Positions 26,257-36,936 of a stretch of 54,001 nt of DNA are shown here, one piece after another. The position numbers and the translations under genes were made by a program. The notes beneath the pieces were generated by a model. It ran no database searches, was not told where the DNA came from, and was given only the letters and a program-made list of their open reading frames with translations. Source of the DNA: Lentisphaeria bacterium (GTDB taxonomy: Bacteria; Verrucomicrobiota; Lentisphaeria; Victivallales; Victivallaceae); NCBI GenBank assembly GCA_017466125.1, contig JAFTUS010000147.1, positions 1 to 54,001 of the forward strand. Reading direction: 5' to 3'. How positions within the stretch are numbered: position 1 is the stretch's first letter; each line of letters opens with the position of its first letter.

Positions 26257-28290
26257 TTACGGGACGAAGAAAAGTTGTCCGTACATCGCCGGAGAAGTAC
26301 GGTTGCCTTCTGTGACGCCGTTGCCCCAATGGAACCCGCCTTTGAGTTCAGCACCGTCACAATCGCTGACGTGGACGGTAAAGCCGAGAGCGGCTCCGCC
26401 CGCTTCAAAGCGTTTGGCGTTGACCGGTTCCCCCAATTCGGCGGCAATGTCGCTGAAAGGTACGGTGTACTCTGCTGTATAGGTGGTGGGGGAGGTCACT
26501 TTGAAACTGAACTTCGCTCCGGTCGGAATTTTCTTCTTGGCGGAGTTCCAGCAGTAATAATGGGGCGAACCGTCCTTGAAAGGATAGAGTGTGTACTGAC
26601 GGAAACGCCTGATGGGTTTGCCGTTGATAAACGCACTCAGCCCCAACTGACAGGAGTCGGCATTTTTCCAGAACATGACATCATCGGCGGCAAGAATGAT
26701 TTTGTCATCGGTGACATCGAGTTTCACATAGATATTCTTATCGTCATAATGGCAGGTCAACTTGACGGCGTGATCCGCCGGACCGTTCCAATTACCGTAA
26801 AATTTGCGGTAAAAACGCGGTTTGGTCAGGTCGATCGTCCGGGGCGCACGGGTGATGATCCCGCCGTATTGAGGAACCAGCACTGCCGCGTTATCGCTGA
26901 CCATGCTGCGGTTATGTTCTTTGCCCATAACCAGTTTGACATCTGCCGGGACATTGTAAAGCAGTACAGGACGGGACGCAGTGTGGAAAGAGAATTTGTT
27001 GCGATCGACCGGAACTCCGCAGAAATTGCCGTCAAGCGTCTGGTCGCGGAATGCCCAGGTGCGCTTGACCGGAGTTGCGCCGCAGCGTTCATAGATAACG
27101 GGCTGGTTCCAACCGCCGTGTTTGTAAAGGATCAACTGCAAACGGGTATCTGTCAAGGTAGACCATGCCGCCAGTGTGTAAGTGCCGTCTTTCATTTTGA
27201 AGAGCAGGGCTTTCCCTTTTGCTCCGCCGGGGATCGGCAGTTCTTTCACAAATGTTCCGTCCTTCACGATCGGCGCGACTGATTTCATGGTGTAGTAGGC
27301 ATCTTTCGGTGTCATGTCCGGCATGGTGATGCCCCACTGACTGCCGTTGTCGATGTTGAATTTGTAGATACGTTCATTGAAGTTGTACCACGTCATGCCT
27401 TTGAAACCGGGAACTGCTTTGAGCAGCAGATAGAGCCGGGCAAGATAATCGCCTGCGGTCGCTTCTGAAACGCCGTTATAGACGTTGTTCCAGCCCATTT
27501 CGGTAATAACGAAGGGTTTGGCTTTGCCGTTGTTATACTTTGCGCTCATGCGGGAAACATTGAGCAGACGGTGATAGACAAATTCCGGCGTATTTTTTAC
27601 AGCGTAAGGGTGCAGTGCGTAGGCATCGCAGTGCTGAAGCATTCCTTTTTCAAATGCCTCAAAGAGCATTTTATCACCCATGCAGAAGGAATTTGCGAGA
27701 ATTTTTGCATTGGGGGAAACGCTGCGGATGACGGGAGCAACGGTTTTGAGCAGTTCAACATAGTTTTCGGCAGTGTTGGTTTTGCCCGCAAATTTGCCCT
27801 GCATTTCGTGTGCGCCGTCCCATTCGTTCCAAATCTGATAGTAGAGAACTTTGTTTTTGGTCGCTTCCACCACGCTTTTGCAGTAGTTTGCAAAATCTTT
27901 GCGAGTGGCATCGTCACAAGGGAAAACTCCCTCATTTTCCCAACTCGTGCCGAGCAGACACCAGACGGTATGGAAACCGGCTTTTGCCGTTTCGTTCAGT
28001 CCGTACAGACCGACCCGTTTGTACGGAAGTTTGTCGCCGCCGTGCTGTTTCACGGAGGGGAAACCTGTGAAATTGACCGGCTTGCCGGTACGGTCAGGTT
28101 CCCAGAAACGGCGGTTGATGCCGTCCCGGTTGGCGTTGAAGCCCGCCTGTTTTATAAGGCTGACCGTCTCTGTGACGATGCCTTCATCCCAGGCAAAATG
28201 GGTATTGGGGCCGATCAGGGTGGGTACGTTTTCCATGGCGGAAAGCCCGAAAAAGGGCACAGCTAACGCAAGAAGAAAGAATTTTTGCAT
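26257..28290 (-). CDS. secreted clan GH-A (GH39-like) hydrolase with CBM9-like tail
   Basis: A 677-aa protein with a signal peptide (MQKFFLLALAVPFFGLSAME). The TIM barrel has YYQIWNEWDG (acid/base E156) and PFVITEMGWNN (nucleophile E264). Residues ~495-675 are a CBM9-like domain (CHYDDKNIYVKLDVTDDKI, then the late PFSDIAAELG stretch). It is a paralogue of the product at 34101-36080. It starts 22 nt after a prepilin gene on the same strand, which in turn follows a GH38 gene. The exact substrate cannot be read from the sequence. Confidence 0.82.
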   Translation of the reverse strand: MQKFFLLALAVPFFGLSAMENVPTLIGPNTHFAWDEGIVTETVSLIKQAGFNANRDGINRRFWEPDRTGKPVNFTGFPSVKQHGGDKLPYKRVGLYGLNETAKAGFHTVWCLLGTSWENEGVFPCDDATRKDFANYCKSVVEATKNKVLYYQIWNEWDGAHEMQGKFAGKTNTAENYVELLKTVAPVIRSVSPNAKILANSFCMGDKMLFEAFEKGMLQHCDAYALHPYAVKNTPEFVYHRLLNVSRMSAKYNNGKAKPFVITEMGWNNVYNGVSEATAGDYLARLYLLLKAVPGFKGMTWYNFNERIYKFNIDNGSQWGITMPDMTPKDAYYTMKSVAPIVKDGTFVKELPIPGGAKGKALLFKMKDGTYTLAAWSTLTDTRLQLILYKHGGWNQPVIYERCGATPVKRTWAFRDQTLDGNFCGVPVDRNKFSFHTASRPVLLYNVPADVKLVMGKEHNRSMVSDNAAVLVPQYGGIITRAPRTIDLTKPRFYRKFYGNWNGPADHAVKLTCHYDDKNIYVKLDVTDDKIILAADDVMFWKNADSCQLGLSAFINGKPIRRFRQYTLYPFKDGSPHYYCWNSAKKKIPTGAKFSFKVTSPTTYTAEYTVPFSDIAAELGEPVNAKRFEAGGAALGFTVHVSDCDGAELKGGFHWGNGVTEGNRTSPAMYGQLFFVP

Positions 28291-28312
28291 CGTTTTTTCC
28301 TCTGATTATACT

Positions 28313-29044
28313 TCAGAAAATATGATTGTTGAAGTTCTCATCCTTGTAACAGGTGAACTTATTGGCAGCCTGCTGGATTTCGCCCACGGAGGAGAGTCCG
28401 GCATGACCGTCAAAAAAGACAGATGCAGTCTGACCGCTGTGGTTGGTGATGATGAAACCGTCATTGCCTTTGGTCCACCAGAAACCGGATTTCCAGGTAG
28501 GATGCCAACTGTCCACGACAGCCATCGTCTCCGTCGGTTTTTTGGCTTGTGCGACATTGAGGACTGTCCATTTTGAGGTGTCGCCCGGAACTGAGGCTGC
28601 ATTCGTATTTGAACTCAATACGATGTCGCCGACGGACGAAATCGTCGCGGCATTCTGCTTATCCACAAAAAGAGAGCAGGTTCCTGCCCACTGGCAATCT
28701 TTATCTGCAGCGGCAGCACGCCAGGCAACGTCGAATTTCTGACACATATAGGGTGCAGAAGTACAAACCATATTTTCCCATGTGGCGTATGTCCCTTTGA
28801 AATTGGTTTTTCCGGCGGACATCATATTCCAGGTGCCGTATCCGGGCATGTAGGCGACCCACATATCGTTATAGTCATTGGCATAAAGTGAAAATGCCAA
28901 CCCCAGTTCTTTTTTGTTGTTGACGCAACTGATGGCGCGGGCTTTTGCGCGTGCCTTATTCAACGCGGGCAGAAGCATGGCGGCAAGAATTGCAATGATT
29001 GCGATGACGACCAAGAGTTCGATCAGGGTGAAGTGTTTTTTCAT
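28313..29044 (-). CDS. prepilin-type protein (H-X9-DG type)
   Basis: A 243-aa protein starting [20 protein letters not shown], a three-residue leader plus the prepilin helix. The C-terminal [13 protein letters not shown] fits the H-X9-DG motif exactly. It lies 22 nt before a secreted GH39-like gene and 71 nt after a GH38 gene on the same strand. It is probably a pseudopilin or minor pilin processed by a prepilin peptidase and placed in a type II/type IV-like machine. Confidence 0.93.
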   Translation of the reverse strand: MKKHFTLIELLVVIAIIAILAAMLLPALNKARAKARAISCVNNKKELGLAFSLYANDYNDMWVAYMPGYGTWNMMSAGKTNFKGTYATWENMVCTSAPYMCQKFDVAWRAAAADKDCQWAGTCSLFVDKQNAATISSVGDIVLSSNTNAASVPGDTSKWTVLNVAQAKKPTETMAVVDSWHPTWKSGFWWTKGNDGFIITNHSGQTASVFFDGHAGLSSVGEIQQAANKFTCYKDENFNNHIF

Positions 29045-29115
29045 AATTTTTTTCTTTCTTTTTTGATTGTTGAAATAAAATCGGGAACCGGAGCCGCACC
29101 TCCTGCTGCGGCATG

Positions 29116-31836
29116 TTAAAAATGTAGTTTCAATGTCTTCATTTGAGACGGATTTACGGTAAAAGAAACGGTGTTTCCGCTGAAATCGGCTTTTCCGGCG
29201 GGCGTTTCGTCCAAGTCGGCGCAGACGGCATCGGCAAGAGCGGCAAAAGCCGTCAGTCCGGCTGAAACCGGCTGATCGTTCAAATTCCAGCAGCGAACGA
29301 CTACTGTGCCGGGTGTTTCGTCATCGGCGGGTTTGACCGCAGAGACCACCAGATCACCTTCCAGTTTCAGGAACGGGACCGCCGCCGTGCTGTTGATGAT
29401 CGCTGATGCCGAGAGAAAATCGCACAAACGGCCGGTGCGGAACATCTGTAATTCGCGGTAGAGGGCATTGCTGCTGCTCTCTTTGCTGAAGCATTTGATT
29501 GCAAATTCAAAGGTCAGTTTTTTCTGAAGTTGTCCGTCCGGTTCGCCGTTTTGGGTGAAGGTGCGGCGGAACGCACGGTAGAGGGGCAGCAGAAGCGGCG
29601 AGCCTTCGCCGGAAAGTGCGCCGAGTTCGTGCATCCCCGCTTTGGCAAAGAGCGCAACGCCGCTGCCGTCGGCAGAACGTTTGAAAGCAAGACCGTCGAA
29701 ATTCCGACCGACCGGTTCTTTTTCAAACCACTCTTCTGAAAGTGTGCCGTGTTCACGGTTCTCTTTGCGGGTGAGGAGCGTTCCCGCCTGACTGACGCAG
29801 AAATCGCCGCCGATCATGGTCGGAATGAGCAGTTTTACCCGGCAGTCTTTTATATTGTTGTCGATTTCCATACGGACATCGAGGCGGTCGCTCCCGGCAT
29901 TGAGGGCGAGGCGGGTACGGACGGTATAAGTGACCGTGCGGCCGCTTTCTCTGATGCCTGCATACTGTTCTCCGATCGTTCCGGCAAAGACCAGTTCTTC
30001 CGGTATTCCGTAACGGCGGGTGATCTCAAATTCGGTACGTACTTTGCTGTCGCAGAGAATACGCACCGAGGCGTTGGAAGTCGATACATCAGCGGCACTG
30101 CCGACGGGGGTACAGTTGCACCAGCCGTCGCCGCATTCACGGTCGATACGCAGTTCGTTCTGACCGGGGAGGATACGTCCGCTGCGCAGATCCGTAAGCG
30201 TATAAGTTCCGTCCGGAGCAATATCCAGTTTGAGAATTCCGTTGGTTGCGGAACGGCTGCCGACGGCAAGACCGCCGAAACTGCGGACCGGTTTTTCATC
30301 GGGGCGTATCTCCACAGTCGTCCATGCGGAGGGAGCAAGTTTTATACGGCAGTTGACCGTGTAAATATCCCGTATCATGCGGTCGATACGGTAGGTACGG
30401 ACAATCTGATTACATTCGATTTTGCGGATGGTACAGGCGATCTCCTCCCCATTGCTGTCATAGAGACGGAATGAATCGGTATGTTCGTACCCCATGGGTT
30501 CAAACTGTTTCCGGGGAAAATTTGCCGGGAAGAGCAGTTTGTATTCCGCCGTATCATCGATTTCATAAGGAAGGGGATTATAGATACGCAACAGGTATCT
30601 GCCCTCATCGTTTTTATAAACATCGGTGTAATTTTCGGTAAAGTTTGCGGCGGCGGCGGAGATTTGTCCCCAGGTTCTTCCGGTCAGGCGCAACAGTTCC
30701 TCTTTGCGTTCATCTTCAAGGAATGAGCCGCCCAGACTTTGCACGTCTTCAAAGCGGGTGAGCATTTGGCGGTGGACCGCATCGACCGAACAGCCGCAAA
30801 TGGAGTCATGCGCATGGTTTTGCAGGTAGTAACGCCACAGATAGCGCAGTTTTTCGTGGGGGACTTTGCGTTTCTCTGCGGCGGCACGGGCGAACATCGG
30901 TTCCACATGGAGTTCCAGCAGATCCCGGCAGGTGTCGTTGGCGAGTTTCAAATCGTAACGGGAACTGAGTGTGCCGGGGATCTGTACTGCGAAACCGAGC
31001 GGATCTTTCGGTTGGGTGATCTGTTCGCCTTCTATGAACGGCAGAGCGGGGTCGTTGAATTCATCGGCAAAGACGTCCAGATAGTCGGAGCGTTTCACTT
31101 CTGCATCGGGGTACATCTCTTTGATCCATTTCAGCCAGTCGGAAGTGTGCGAGGAGGCGAATTCATGATCCATGGAGTCCGAGAGGATCACCGAATTGCC
31201 CCAGTGATTGCCAAATTCCTCCATAACGGTACGGATGCTCTGACAATACTGCTCTTTTTTGACCGGTTCATCCCAGAACGGACGCACGTTGAGTGAGCCG
31301 CCGACGTAACCGCGGTGTGAAAGACAGATCGCTTTGAGTACTGTTCCATCCGGTGATTTCCAGAATGTATAGCCGCCTTTGGCTTTATCCACGCCGCGCC
31401 AGATGACTGCACCTTTCAGACCGAAGCCGCTGAAAATTTGCGGAAGATTGGCGATGTGACCGAAAATATCACAGCAGTAACCGACCTTCCACGCCTCTTT
31501 TGCTCCGAACTCTCCGGCGATGCGGTGACCGGTTTGCAGATTGCGGATCAGGGATTCTGCCGAAACGAGCAATTCATCGGGCATAACGTACCACGGTCCA
31601 ACTTTCAGTCTGCCGCCTGCGATCGCCGCTTCGAGACGGGGGCGCAGAGACGGACGCAGTTCACAGGCATCGTACAGTACACTGGTCTGTCCGTCGAAAA
31701 CGTAGATAAAATCATCCTGAGAATCCATGATGTTCAGCAGATGTTCCATCTCATCCGTCAGATAACTGCGGAACTCCTGAAAACTCTGATACCACTCACG
31801 ATCCCAGTGCGTTGCATGAAAATAGTAAAAAATCAT
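29116..31836 (-). CDS. alpha-mannosidase, GH38
   Basis: A 906-aa protein. [11 protein letters not shown] provides the zinc ligands H10 and D12, and [16 protein letters not shown] the nucleophile/zinc Asp (D123). [13 protein letters not shown] adds the later zinc His region. GH38 enzymes release alpha-linked mannose. With no signal peptide, it should act on imported glycans. It is divergent from the gene at 32023 and upstream of a prepilin-GH39 pair. Confidence 0.93.
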   Translation of the reverse strand: MIFYYFHATHWDREWYQSFQEFRSYLTDEMEHLLNIMDSQDDFIYVFDGQTSVLYDACELRPSLRPRLEAAIAGGRLKVGPWYVMPDELLVSAESLIRNLQTGHRIAGEFGAKEAWKVGYCCDIFGHIANLPQIFSGFGLKGAVIWRGVDKAKGGYTFWKSPDGTVLKAICLSHRGYVGGSLNVRPFWDEPVKKEQYCQSIRTVMEEFGNHWGNSVILSDSMDHEFASSHTSDWLKWIKEMYPDAEVKRSDYLDVFADEFNDPALPFIEGEQITQPKDPLGFAVQIPGTLSSRYDLKLANDTCRDLLELHVEPMFARAAAEKRKVPHEKLRYLWRYYLQNHAHDSICGCSVDAVHRQMLTRFEDVQSLGGSFLEDERKEELLRLTGRTWGQISAAAANFTENYTDVYKNDEGRYLLRIYNPLPYEIDDTAEYKLLFPANFPRKQFEPMGYEHTDSFRLYDSNGEEIACTIRKIECNQIVRTYRIDRMIRDIYTVNCRIKLAPSAWTTVEIRPDEKPVRSFGGLAVGSRSATNGILKLDIAPDGTYTLTDLRSGRILPGQNELRIDRECGDGWCNCTPVGSAADVSTSNASVRILCDSKVRTEFEITRRYGIPEELVFAGTIGEQYAGIRESGRTVTYTVRTRLALNAGSDRLDVRMEIDNNIKDCRVKLLIPTMIGGDFCVSQAGTLLTRKENREHGTLSEEWFEKEPVGRNFDGLAFKRSADGSGVALFAKAGMHELGALSGEGSPLLLPLYRAFRRTFTQNGEPDGQLQKKLTFEFAIKCFSKESSSNALYRELQMFRTGRLCDFLSASAIINSTAAVPFLKLEGDLVVSAVKPADDETPGTVVVRCWNLNDQPVSAGLTAFAALADAVCADLDETPAGKADFSGNTVSFTVNPSQMKTLKLHF

Positions 31837-32022
31837 GACATTCTCCCAAAAATTTTTTGCTGCTGTTATGGAATATACCTTTACTGTGTTTTATATTCAA
31901 GTGTTTTTGATATATAATTTCATGACATTGTATACATGGGATTGACATTTTATCGGGGAGCAGGTTGAAAGTTTTTCCGTATGGGATATATTAAGAAGTG
32001 TAATATCAAGGAGACAACAGTT

Positions 32023-33531
32023 ATGTTTAAAAATTTCCCTGCCGGACGCGGGCAGTTGCCACGGGTCCTGAGCAATGATGATGGCGAAGAGATGACAGAG
32101 CCGCTTTACGGCAATCGCTGTTTGCAATTTTTTGTTCCGCACGGAGTCAATCGTTATGCTCCGCTGCAAATCCGTGATTACGAAGATGTCATGCAGAACC
32201 GCTTTGCCCCCGCTTTGGAGTCCGGGTGTGACGGCTGGAGCATCTGTTACAATTTCGGGGCAATGCTGTGGGAACCGCCGGAAAATGATTTGCCCGGTGT
32301 TCCGGCTGATCCTTTGAAGGCACTCGAAAAACGGTGGCATTCCGGCAAAGAACGCCAGTTCTTTCTCTCCATGCGGGTAAATGATCTTCATCACCGCTAC
32401 TACAACCGTCCCCGTTTCTGGACGGAAGAGCGGATCGCCAACCGCAAATTTTTTCAAGGTCCGCTGAGTGAAGAGTATTGGAAAAAAATACTCGTTCCGT
32501 GGATCAAATCCGGAAAGATCCCACCTGTAAAGGTTACAGAAAACGGTCTTTTATGGGTGACGCACCACTATGAACTGGAGGAGCATCCGGAGTTGGCAAA
32601 GACGGCTCTTTCATACGATTTCACCCACCCCGAAGTGCGGGAACTCAATCTCCGTCATCTTGCCGAAGCATTTGAACATTGCGATGCAGACGGTGTGGAG
32701 TTGGACTTTCTCCGTTTCTGGTGGCTCTTCCCGGAGGGGAAAAACCGCCCGGAACTGGTGACGGCATGGATCGCTCAAGTCCGCGCGCTCGTTGACCGTC
32801 AGGCGGAAAAGGCGGGGCACCCCGTCAAACTGATTGCCCGCGTACTTGAAAATCCCGAAGAACAGCAAGCGATGGGGCATGATGTCGAAGAGTGGCTGAA
32901 ACGGGGATTTTTCGATGCCGTTATCATCGGCAGGGGATTTCTTTATTCGCATCCCTGTATCAAAAATTCCATTGACCTTGCCCACAAATACAACTGTCCT
33001 GTCTACGGAGCGTTTGACAGCGGACACTTTTGCGGAACCCGTTTTCGTACTCCGCAGGCGATGCGTGCGGCAATTTCTGCACTTTACTGTCAGAGCGTCG
33101 AGGGAATTTATTTTTTCAATCACTATGCGCCGAGCGAATACTATCTCTTTGACGATGCCGCCGAACCCGAACAACTTGCGAAAAGACCCAAGGAGTATTT
33201 TGTCGATACCGGTTATCTTCACGACTGGCCGTGGAACTCCGGTGGATTGCCCGCTGTGCTTGAAAAAGGCGAGGGGGAATTTCTGCTTTATTTCGCCGAT
33301 GAACCGTCACGGGCGGAACGGCTGCAGATCGACTATGATACGGCAGTGCCGTTCCCGATTTCCGTGAAGATCAACGGCAGAAAGATCACGCTGCGCAACA
33401 CGCCGGGACAGGCTGTGTCACGCAGCAGTCAGGAGTTGGCGGATGCACTCGTTTGCGGGCATAACCGCATCGAACTGAAATTCCCTGCCGGGAATGTCAA
33501 TATCGCCGGGATCGGCATTTCGTCCAACTGA
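32023..33531 (+). CDS. putative TIM-barrel glycoside hydrolase-like protein
   Basis: A 502-aa protein with no signal peptide. DGVELDFLRFWWLFPEGK looks like a barrel strand ending in acidic residues, as in GHL10/GH10-like proteins, and the C-terminal ~90 residues look like a beta-sandwich. ATG at 32023 has AAGGAG upstream and is preferred over one at 31981. No specific activity can be named. It is divergent from the GH38 gene across a 186-bp gap. Confidence 0.65.
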   Translation: MFKNFPAGRGQLPRVLSNDDGEEMTEPLYGNRCLQFFVPHGVNRYAPLQIRDYEDVMQNRFAPALESGCDGWSICYNFGAMLWEPPENDLPGVPADPLKALEKRWHSGKERQFFLSMRVNDLHHRYYNRPRFWTEERIANRKFFQGPLSEEYWKKILVPWIKSGKIPPVKVTENGLLWVTHHYELEEHPELAKTALSYDFTHPEVRELNLRHLAEAFEHCDADGVELDFLRFWWLFPEGKNRPELVTAWIAQVRALVDRQAEKAGHPVKLIARVLENPEEQQAMGHDVEEWLKRGFFDAVIIGRGFLYSHPCIKNSIDLAHKYNCPVYGAFDSGHFCGTRFRTPQAMRAAISALYCQSVEGIYFFNHYAPSEYYLFDDAAEPEQLAKRPKEYFVDTGYLHDWPWNSGGLPAVLEKGEGEFLLYFADEPSRAERLQIDYDTAVPFPISVKINGRKITLRNTPGQAVSRSSQELADALVCGHNRIELKFPAGNVNIAGIGISSN

Positions 33532-33545
33532 CGGAACGCTGTTGT

Positions 33546-34094
33546 TTATTTACTGTTGACGAGACGGATCGAACGGAAATAGATTTTCGGGGCAGAGGCT
33601 TTGCTGTCGGCAACGCTGCTGTCGGCAAGCAGTGAGAGGCGGACGAGTTTGCCGCGCCACTCGCCGTCTGCGGCTCCGCCGTACACGGCGATCCGTTTGC
33701 CGTTCGTCAGAGAACAGGTGATTTTCTGAATGGTTTTCGGCTCTCCTTTAAGATCGTACTGCATCAGAAACGTCTGACCTTTTTCATCGAGAAAACGGAG
33801 GCGCAATGCACGGAAGTCCCCCCTTGCCACTTCGATTTCGATATGGGGCATACTGCCTTGGGGAACACGGCGGTTCAACGAACAGTAAGTGCCTTTTTTG
33901 CCCAGCATGGGCTGAAGGCAGACTGCCGGTTTGTTGTCGGGCAGCGTGACCGGATAACAACGGGTCAATGTGCCGCCGAACTCCTGACCGATTTCAACGT
34001 TCCAGGGACCTTTGTATTTTCCGTCGGGGAAACCGATCTCCTGTGCCGTAACGGAAAAAAGGAGAAACAGCAGTGCAAAAATACCAAATTTCAT
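33546..34094 (-). CDS. secreted beta-rich protein of unknown function
   Basis: A 182-aa protein with a signal peptide (MKFGIFALLFLLFSVTAQE). The rest suggests a carbohydrate-binding-like beta-sandwich, but no family was recognised. It starts 6 nt after the GH39-like gene at 34101 and is almost surely cotranscribed with it. Confidence 0.75.
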   Translation of the reverse strand: MKFGIFALLFLLFSVTAQEIGFPDGKYKGPWNVEIGQEFGGTLTRCYPVTLPDNKPAVCLQPMLGKKGTYCSLNRRVPQGSMPHIEIEVARGDFRALRLRFLDEKGQTFLMQYDLKGEPKTIQKITCSLTNGKRIAVYGGAADGEWRGKLVRLSLLADSSVADSKASAPKIYFRSIRLVNSK

Positions 34095-34100
34095 AAGCGT

Positions 34101-36080
34101 TTATTTCCTTCTGAAAAAGAGCCAGCAGAATTTTCCCGGGTCAACGTTGCCGGAAACGACACCGTCACCCCACAGCAGCGCACCCCTGCGGTTGCGCGGC
34201 GGACCGTCATTTTCATTGATCACCAGCGACATCGCCAGCGGGAAACCGTTTTCGGGGTCTTTGACACCCAGTTCGGAGAACGGAAACTCCACATGAAACG
34301 TCGTGAGATTGCCTTTGCGTGAGGTGCGGACTTTTACCTTTGTCGGCGCAGATAATCCAAACTGCGAATACTCCCGCAGACAGACATCTTTCCCATCGCT
34401 GGTACGGCAGATCTGATAGGCGGTCGCATTCTGCGGAGCGGGAACATCGGCGGTGATGGCGGCAAATGCGATTTGCAGACTGTCGCCCTGCCAGATTTCG
34501 TTGCCGGGATAACCCTGTACGTGACGGTTGTCGGTCACATAAAAATCCGCATAAAGATTTTTGTCATCGTAACTCAACTTCATTTTGCAGGAGAGGTCTT
34601 TCGGGTCGTAAAGTCCGCCCCAGTGCAGATAGAGCCAGTTTTCCGCCCGGTCAAGCACGATGTCAGCCGTCCCCTCATTCCGGCGGGGAACATAGGTCAC
34701 TTGCGGAGGAAATGTGGTTACGGAGTTTGCAGTTGCGGAAATACGTTTCTGAACAGAAATTGATTTGATCTTCACATTTTCCGGAACGCCGTTGAGCAGA
34801 ACGGGGCGGGCGGTGAGCATTACGGAAAAAAGTTCCGGGTCGGGTTCCCGCTTGCGTACCGCACCGGGACGGCCGTAGATCGCCCAATCCTGAAATCCCC
34901 ACGGACGGCGGAGCGTTTCTCTGCCGGCAATGGTCATATCAACGGCATCGGTTCTGCTGCCGTTGCGATCGAGGATGAGTTGTGCTTTGGCGTTGAGGTG
35001 ACGTGACCACAACGCCAGCGTAAAGGTATTGTCGGGCATCTTGAAGAGCAGGGCGCGGATATTGCCGTCTTTGCAAGGGAGGGTTTTCACAAATTTTCCG
35101 TACTGTGCCGTTTTTGCCACACTGCGGGCGGCGAAAAATGCGGCTTTGGGCGTGAAGTCCTGACAGACCATACCGAAGTTGTCCTCCTGTTCGGAGAAAC
35201 GGTATCCGTCATCGTGGAGTTCGTACCAGCTGATGAGTTTCACTTCCGGGATGGTGCGTGCAAGCAGCATTGCCTGTGCGATATTATCCGCCTGAGCCTC
35301 TTCTGTGACTCCGGTGATGCCGCCGTGGGTCGGCCAGCCGAATTCGGTAATGAAAACGGGATATTTTTTCCCTTTGGCATAACGGCGGACGACATCGACA
35401 TGTTCCTGAACTTTGGCCCGCCACACTTCAGCGTTGCCCCGCTGTAAAAAGGTGTAGATATTGAATGAAACAATATCGCACGCATCGAGCATACCCAGTT
35501 TGCAGGCACTTTCCAGCCAGCTTGCGCCGCGCATGATGGAGTTGGTAATGACCTGTGCGTCGGGATCGGTTTCTTTGATGACGGCATAGGCCTGTTTCAG
35601 CAGTTTGACGTAGCTTGCAACATCGCCCTTGCCGCGGAATTGAGGAGCCATTCCGGAGCCGCCCTCCCATTCGTTCCACACCTGATAGAACCGGACTTTG
35701 CCCTTGTAATGGTTGACAACGAAGCGGACGTATGCGAGGTAGGCATCGATATCCGGCTGTGTTTTGGGGTAGCGGCCGCCGATGACCTCATTGCTGGGCC
35801 CGAGGATCAGTACGTTGTTCAGCCCTGCCTGCTGCATGGTGTTCACGTGGCGGTCAACGACAGGAGATGCAGAAAGCGGTTTTTTCAACGTCTGCCAATG
35901 TTTCCAGAATGTGTCGTCACGGACGGATGTTGCCCCCGCATTTTTTATCAGTTCAGAAGTCTGTCGGGGAGTTCCGAAGTAAAAAACACTGTGAGTTTGA
36001 ATACAGAACGACATCTCCGGTTCTGCCGCAAACAGCGGCAGAAGAGAGGCGCAAAAGGCACAAATGATCCATGCTTTCAT
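34101..36080 (-). CDS. secreted clan GH-A (GH39-like) hydrolase with CBM9-like tail
   Basis: A 659-aa paralogue of the protein at 26257-28290. Signal peptide MKAWIICAFCASLLPLFAAE, acid/base E137 in FYQVWNEWEGG, nucleophile E246 in PVFITEFGWP, and a CBM9-like tail (LSYDDKNLYADFYVTDNRH). It starts 13 nt after a prepilin gene and is followed after 6 nt by a small secreted protein gene; a LacI-type regulator gene is first in the same-strand run. Confidence 0.82.
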   Translation of the reverse strand: MKAWIICAFCASLLPLFAAEPEMSFCIQTHSVFYFGTPRQTSELIKNAGATSVRDDTFWKHWQTLKKPLSASPVVDRHVNTMQQAGLNNVLILGPSNEVIGGRYPKTQPDIDAYLAYVRFVVNHYKGKVRFYQVWNEWEGGSGMAPQFRGKGDVASYVKLLKQAYAVIKETDPDAQVITNSIMRGASWLESACKLGMLDACDIVSFNIYTFLQRGNAEVWRAKVQEHVDVVRRYAKGKKYPVFITEFGWPTHGGITGVTEEAQADNIAQAMLLARTIPEVKLISWYELHDDGYRFSEQEDNFGMVCQDFTPKAAFFAARSVAKTAQYGKFVKTLPCKDGNIRALLFKMPDNTFTLALWSRHLNAKAQLILDRNGSRTDAVDMTIAGRETLRRPWGFQDWAIYGRPGAVRKREPDPELFSVMLTARPVLLNGVPENVKIKSISVQKRISATANSVTTFPPQVTYVPRRNEGTADIVLDRAENWLYLHWGGLYDPKDLSCKMKLSYDDKNLYADFYVTDNRHVQGYPGNEIWQGDSLQIAFAAITADVPAPQNATAYQICRTSDGKDVCLREYSQFGLSAPTKVKVRTSRKGNLTTFHVEFPFSELGVKDPENGFPLAMSLVINENDGPPRNRRGALLWGDGVVSGNVDPGKFCWLFFRRK

Positions 36081-36093
36081 AATTGATCCAATT

Positions 36094-36822
36094 TTACTGG
36101 TTGATATCCTGTTTTACGACACCATCTTCTCCGATGTAGTATTTGACAGTCATGGGGCTTGCCGCAAGATCATTTTTCGCCAGAGCACCGACATGACCAT
36201 CGGCAAAGCCGACATTCAGGCGTCCGCTGTGCTGGAGATAAAGTCCGGCACCCTGTTCACATGCACCCCAGGGCATGAAGCCGAAGCAGGGGCTCCCCGG
36301 ATTTTTGACCGTACTGTAGGTGTCAGCCATCAGGAACATTTCACCCGGCTGTTTCATTTTTCCGAGGTTGAGGTAAAGACCGCCATTCGAGAAAACTGAC
36401 CAGTAGTCGCCCATTTTGGATGCCATGCCCGCATCCGTATGATAGGCATAACCGTTGCGGACCATTCCGTAAGAAGCCCAGTAGTGGCTCCATTTTTTGT
36501 CGTAGCCGTTGACATCACGCATCGGGTTGCTGGCGGGGCAGATCACGGTGGTGCGGTCAACCAGACCTTCTGCGGCAAGAATACCATTGAAGTGGAGGTT
36601 GCCGCCGCCGTTGTAGGCAATGATCGTAACAGCGAAAAAGTCGTTGTAATTCTGTGAGTACTGCACATGACCGAGAACAGACTGTTTCAGATTGTTGGTA
36701 CAGGCAATGGCGCGGGCTTTGGCGCGTGCCTTATTCAAAGCGGGCAGCAGCATAGCCGCGAGAATAGCAATGATTGCAATTACGACCAGAAGTTCGATCA
36801 AGGTAAAATGTTTGTGTTTCAT
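36094..36822 (-). CDS. prepilin-type protein (H-X9-DG type)
   Basis: A 242-aa protein beginning [33 protein letters not shown] fits H-X9-DG. It lies 13 nt before a secreted GH39-like gene and 114 nt after a LacI-type regulator gene. Same inferred role as the other four prepilins. Confidence 0.93.
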   Translation of the reverse strand: MKHKHFTLIELLVVIAIIAILAAMLLPALNKARAKARAIACTNNLKQSVLGHVQYSQNYNDFFAVTIIAYNGGGNLHFNGILAAEGLVDRTTVICPASNPMRDVNGYDKKWSHYWASYGMVRNGYAYHTDAGMASKMGDYWSVFSNGGLYLNLGKMKQPGEMFLMADTYSTVKNPGSPCFGFMPWGACEQGAGLYLQHSGRLNVGFADGHVGALAKNDLAASPMTVKYYIGEDGVVKQDINQ

Positions 36823-36936
36823 TGTTTTCGCCTTTCTTTATTTTATGGGTTCTGCAGATATTATACCGCAGATTTTGGCGAAAAACAATATGTAAAACAG
36901 CAATGTTTCCGTTTTGTTTTATTTTTTACTTATTTT

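Noticed and set aside
31900..31950. Palindromic TGTATACA in the GH38/32023 divergent gap as an operator
   Set aside because: Only 8 bp and in AT-rich DNA; no second copy at a regulated promoter in the window.
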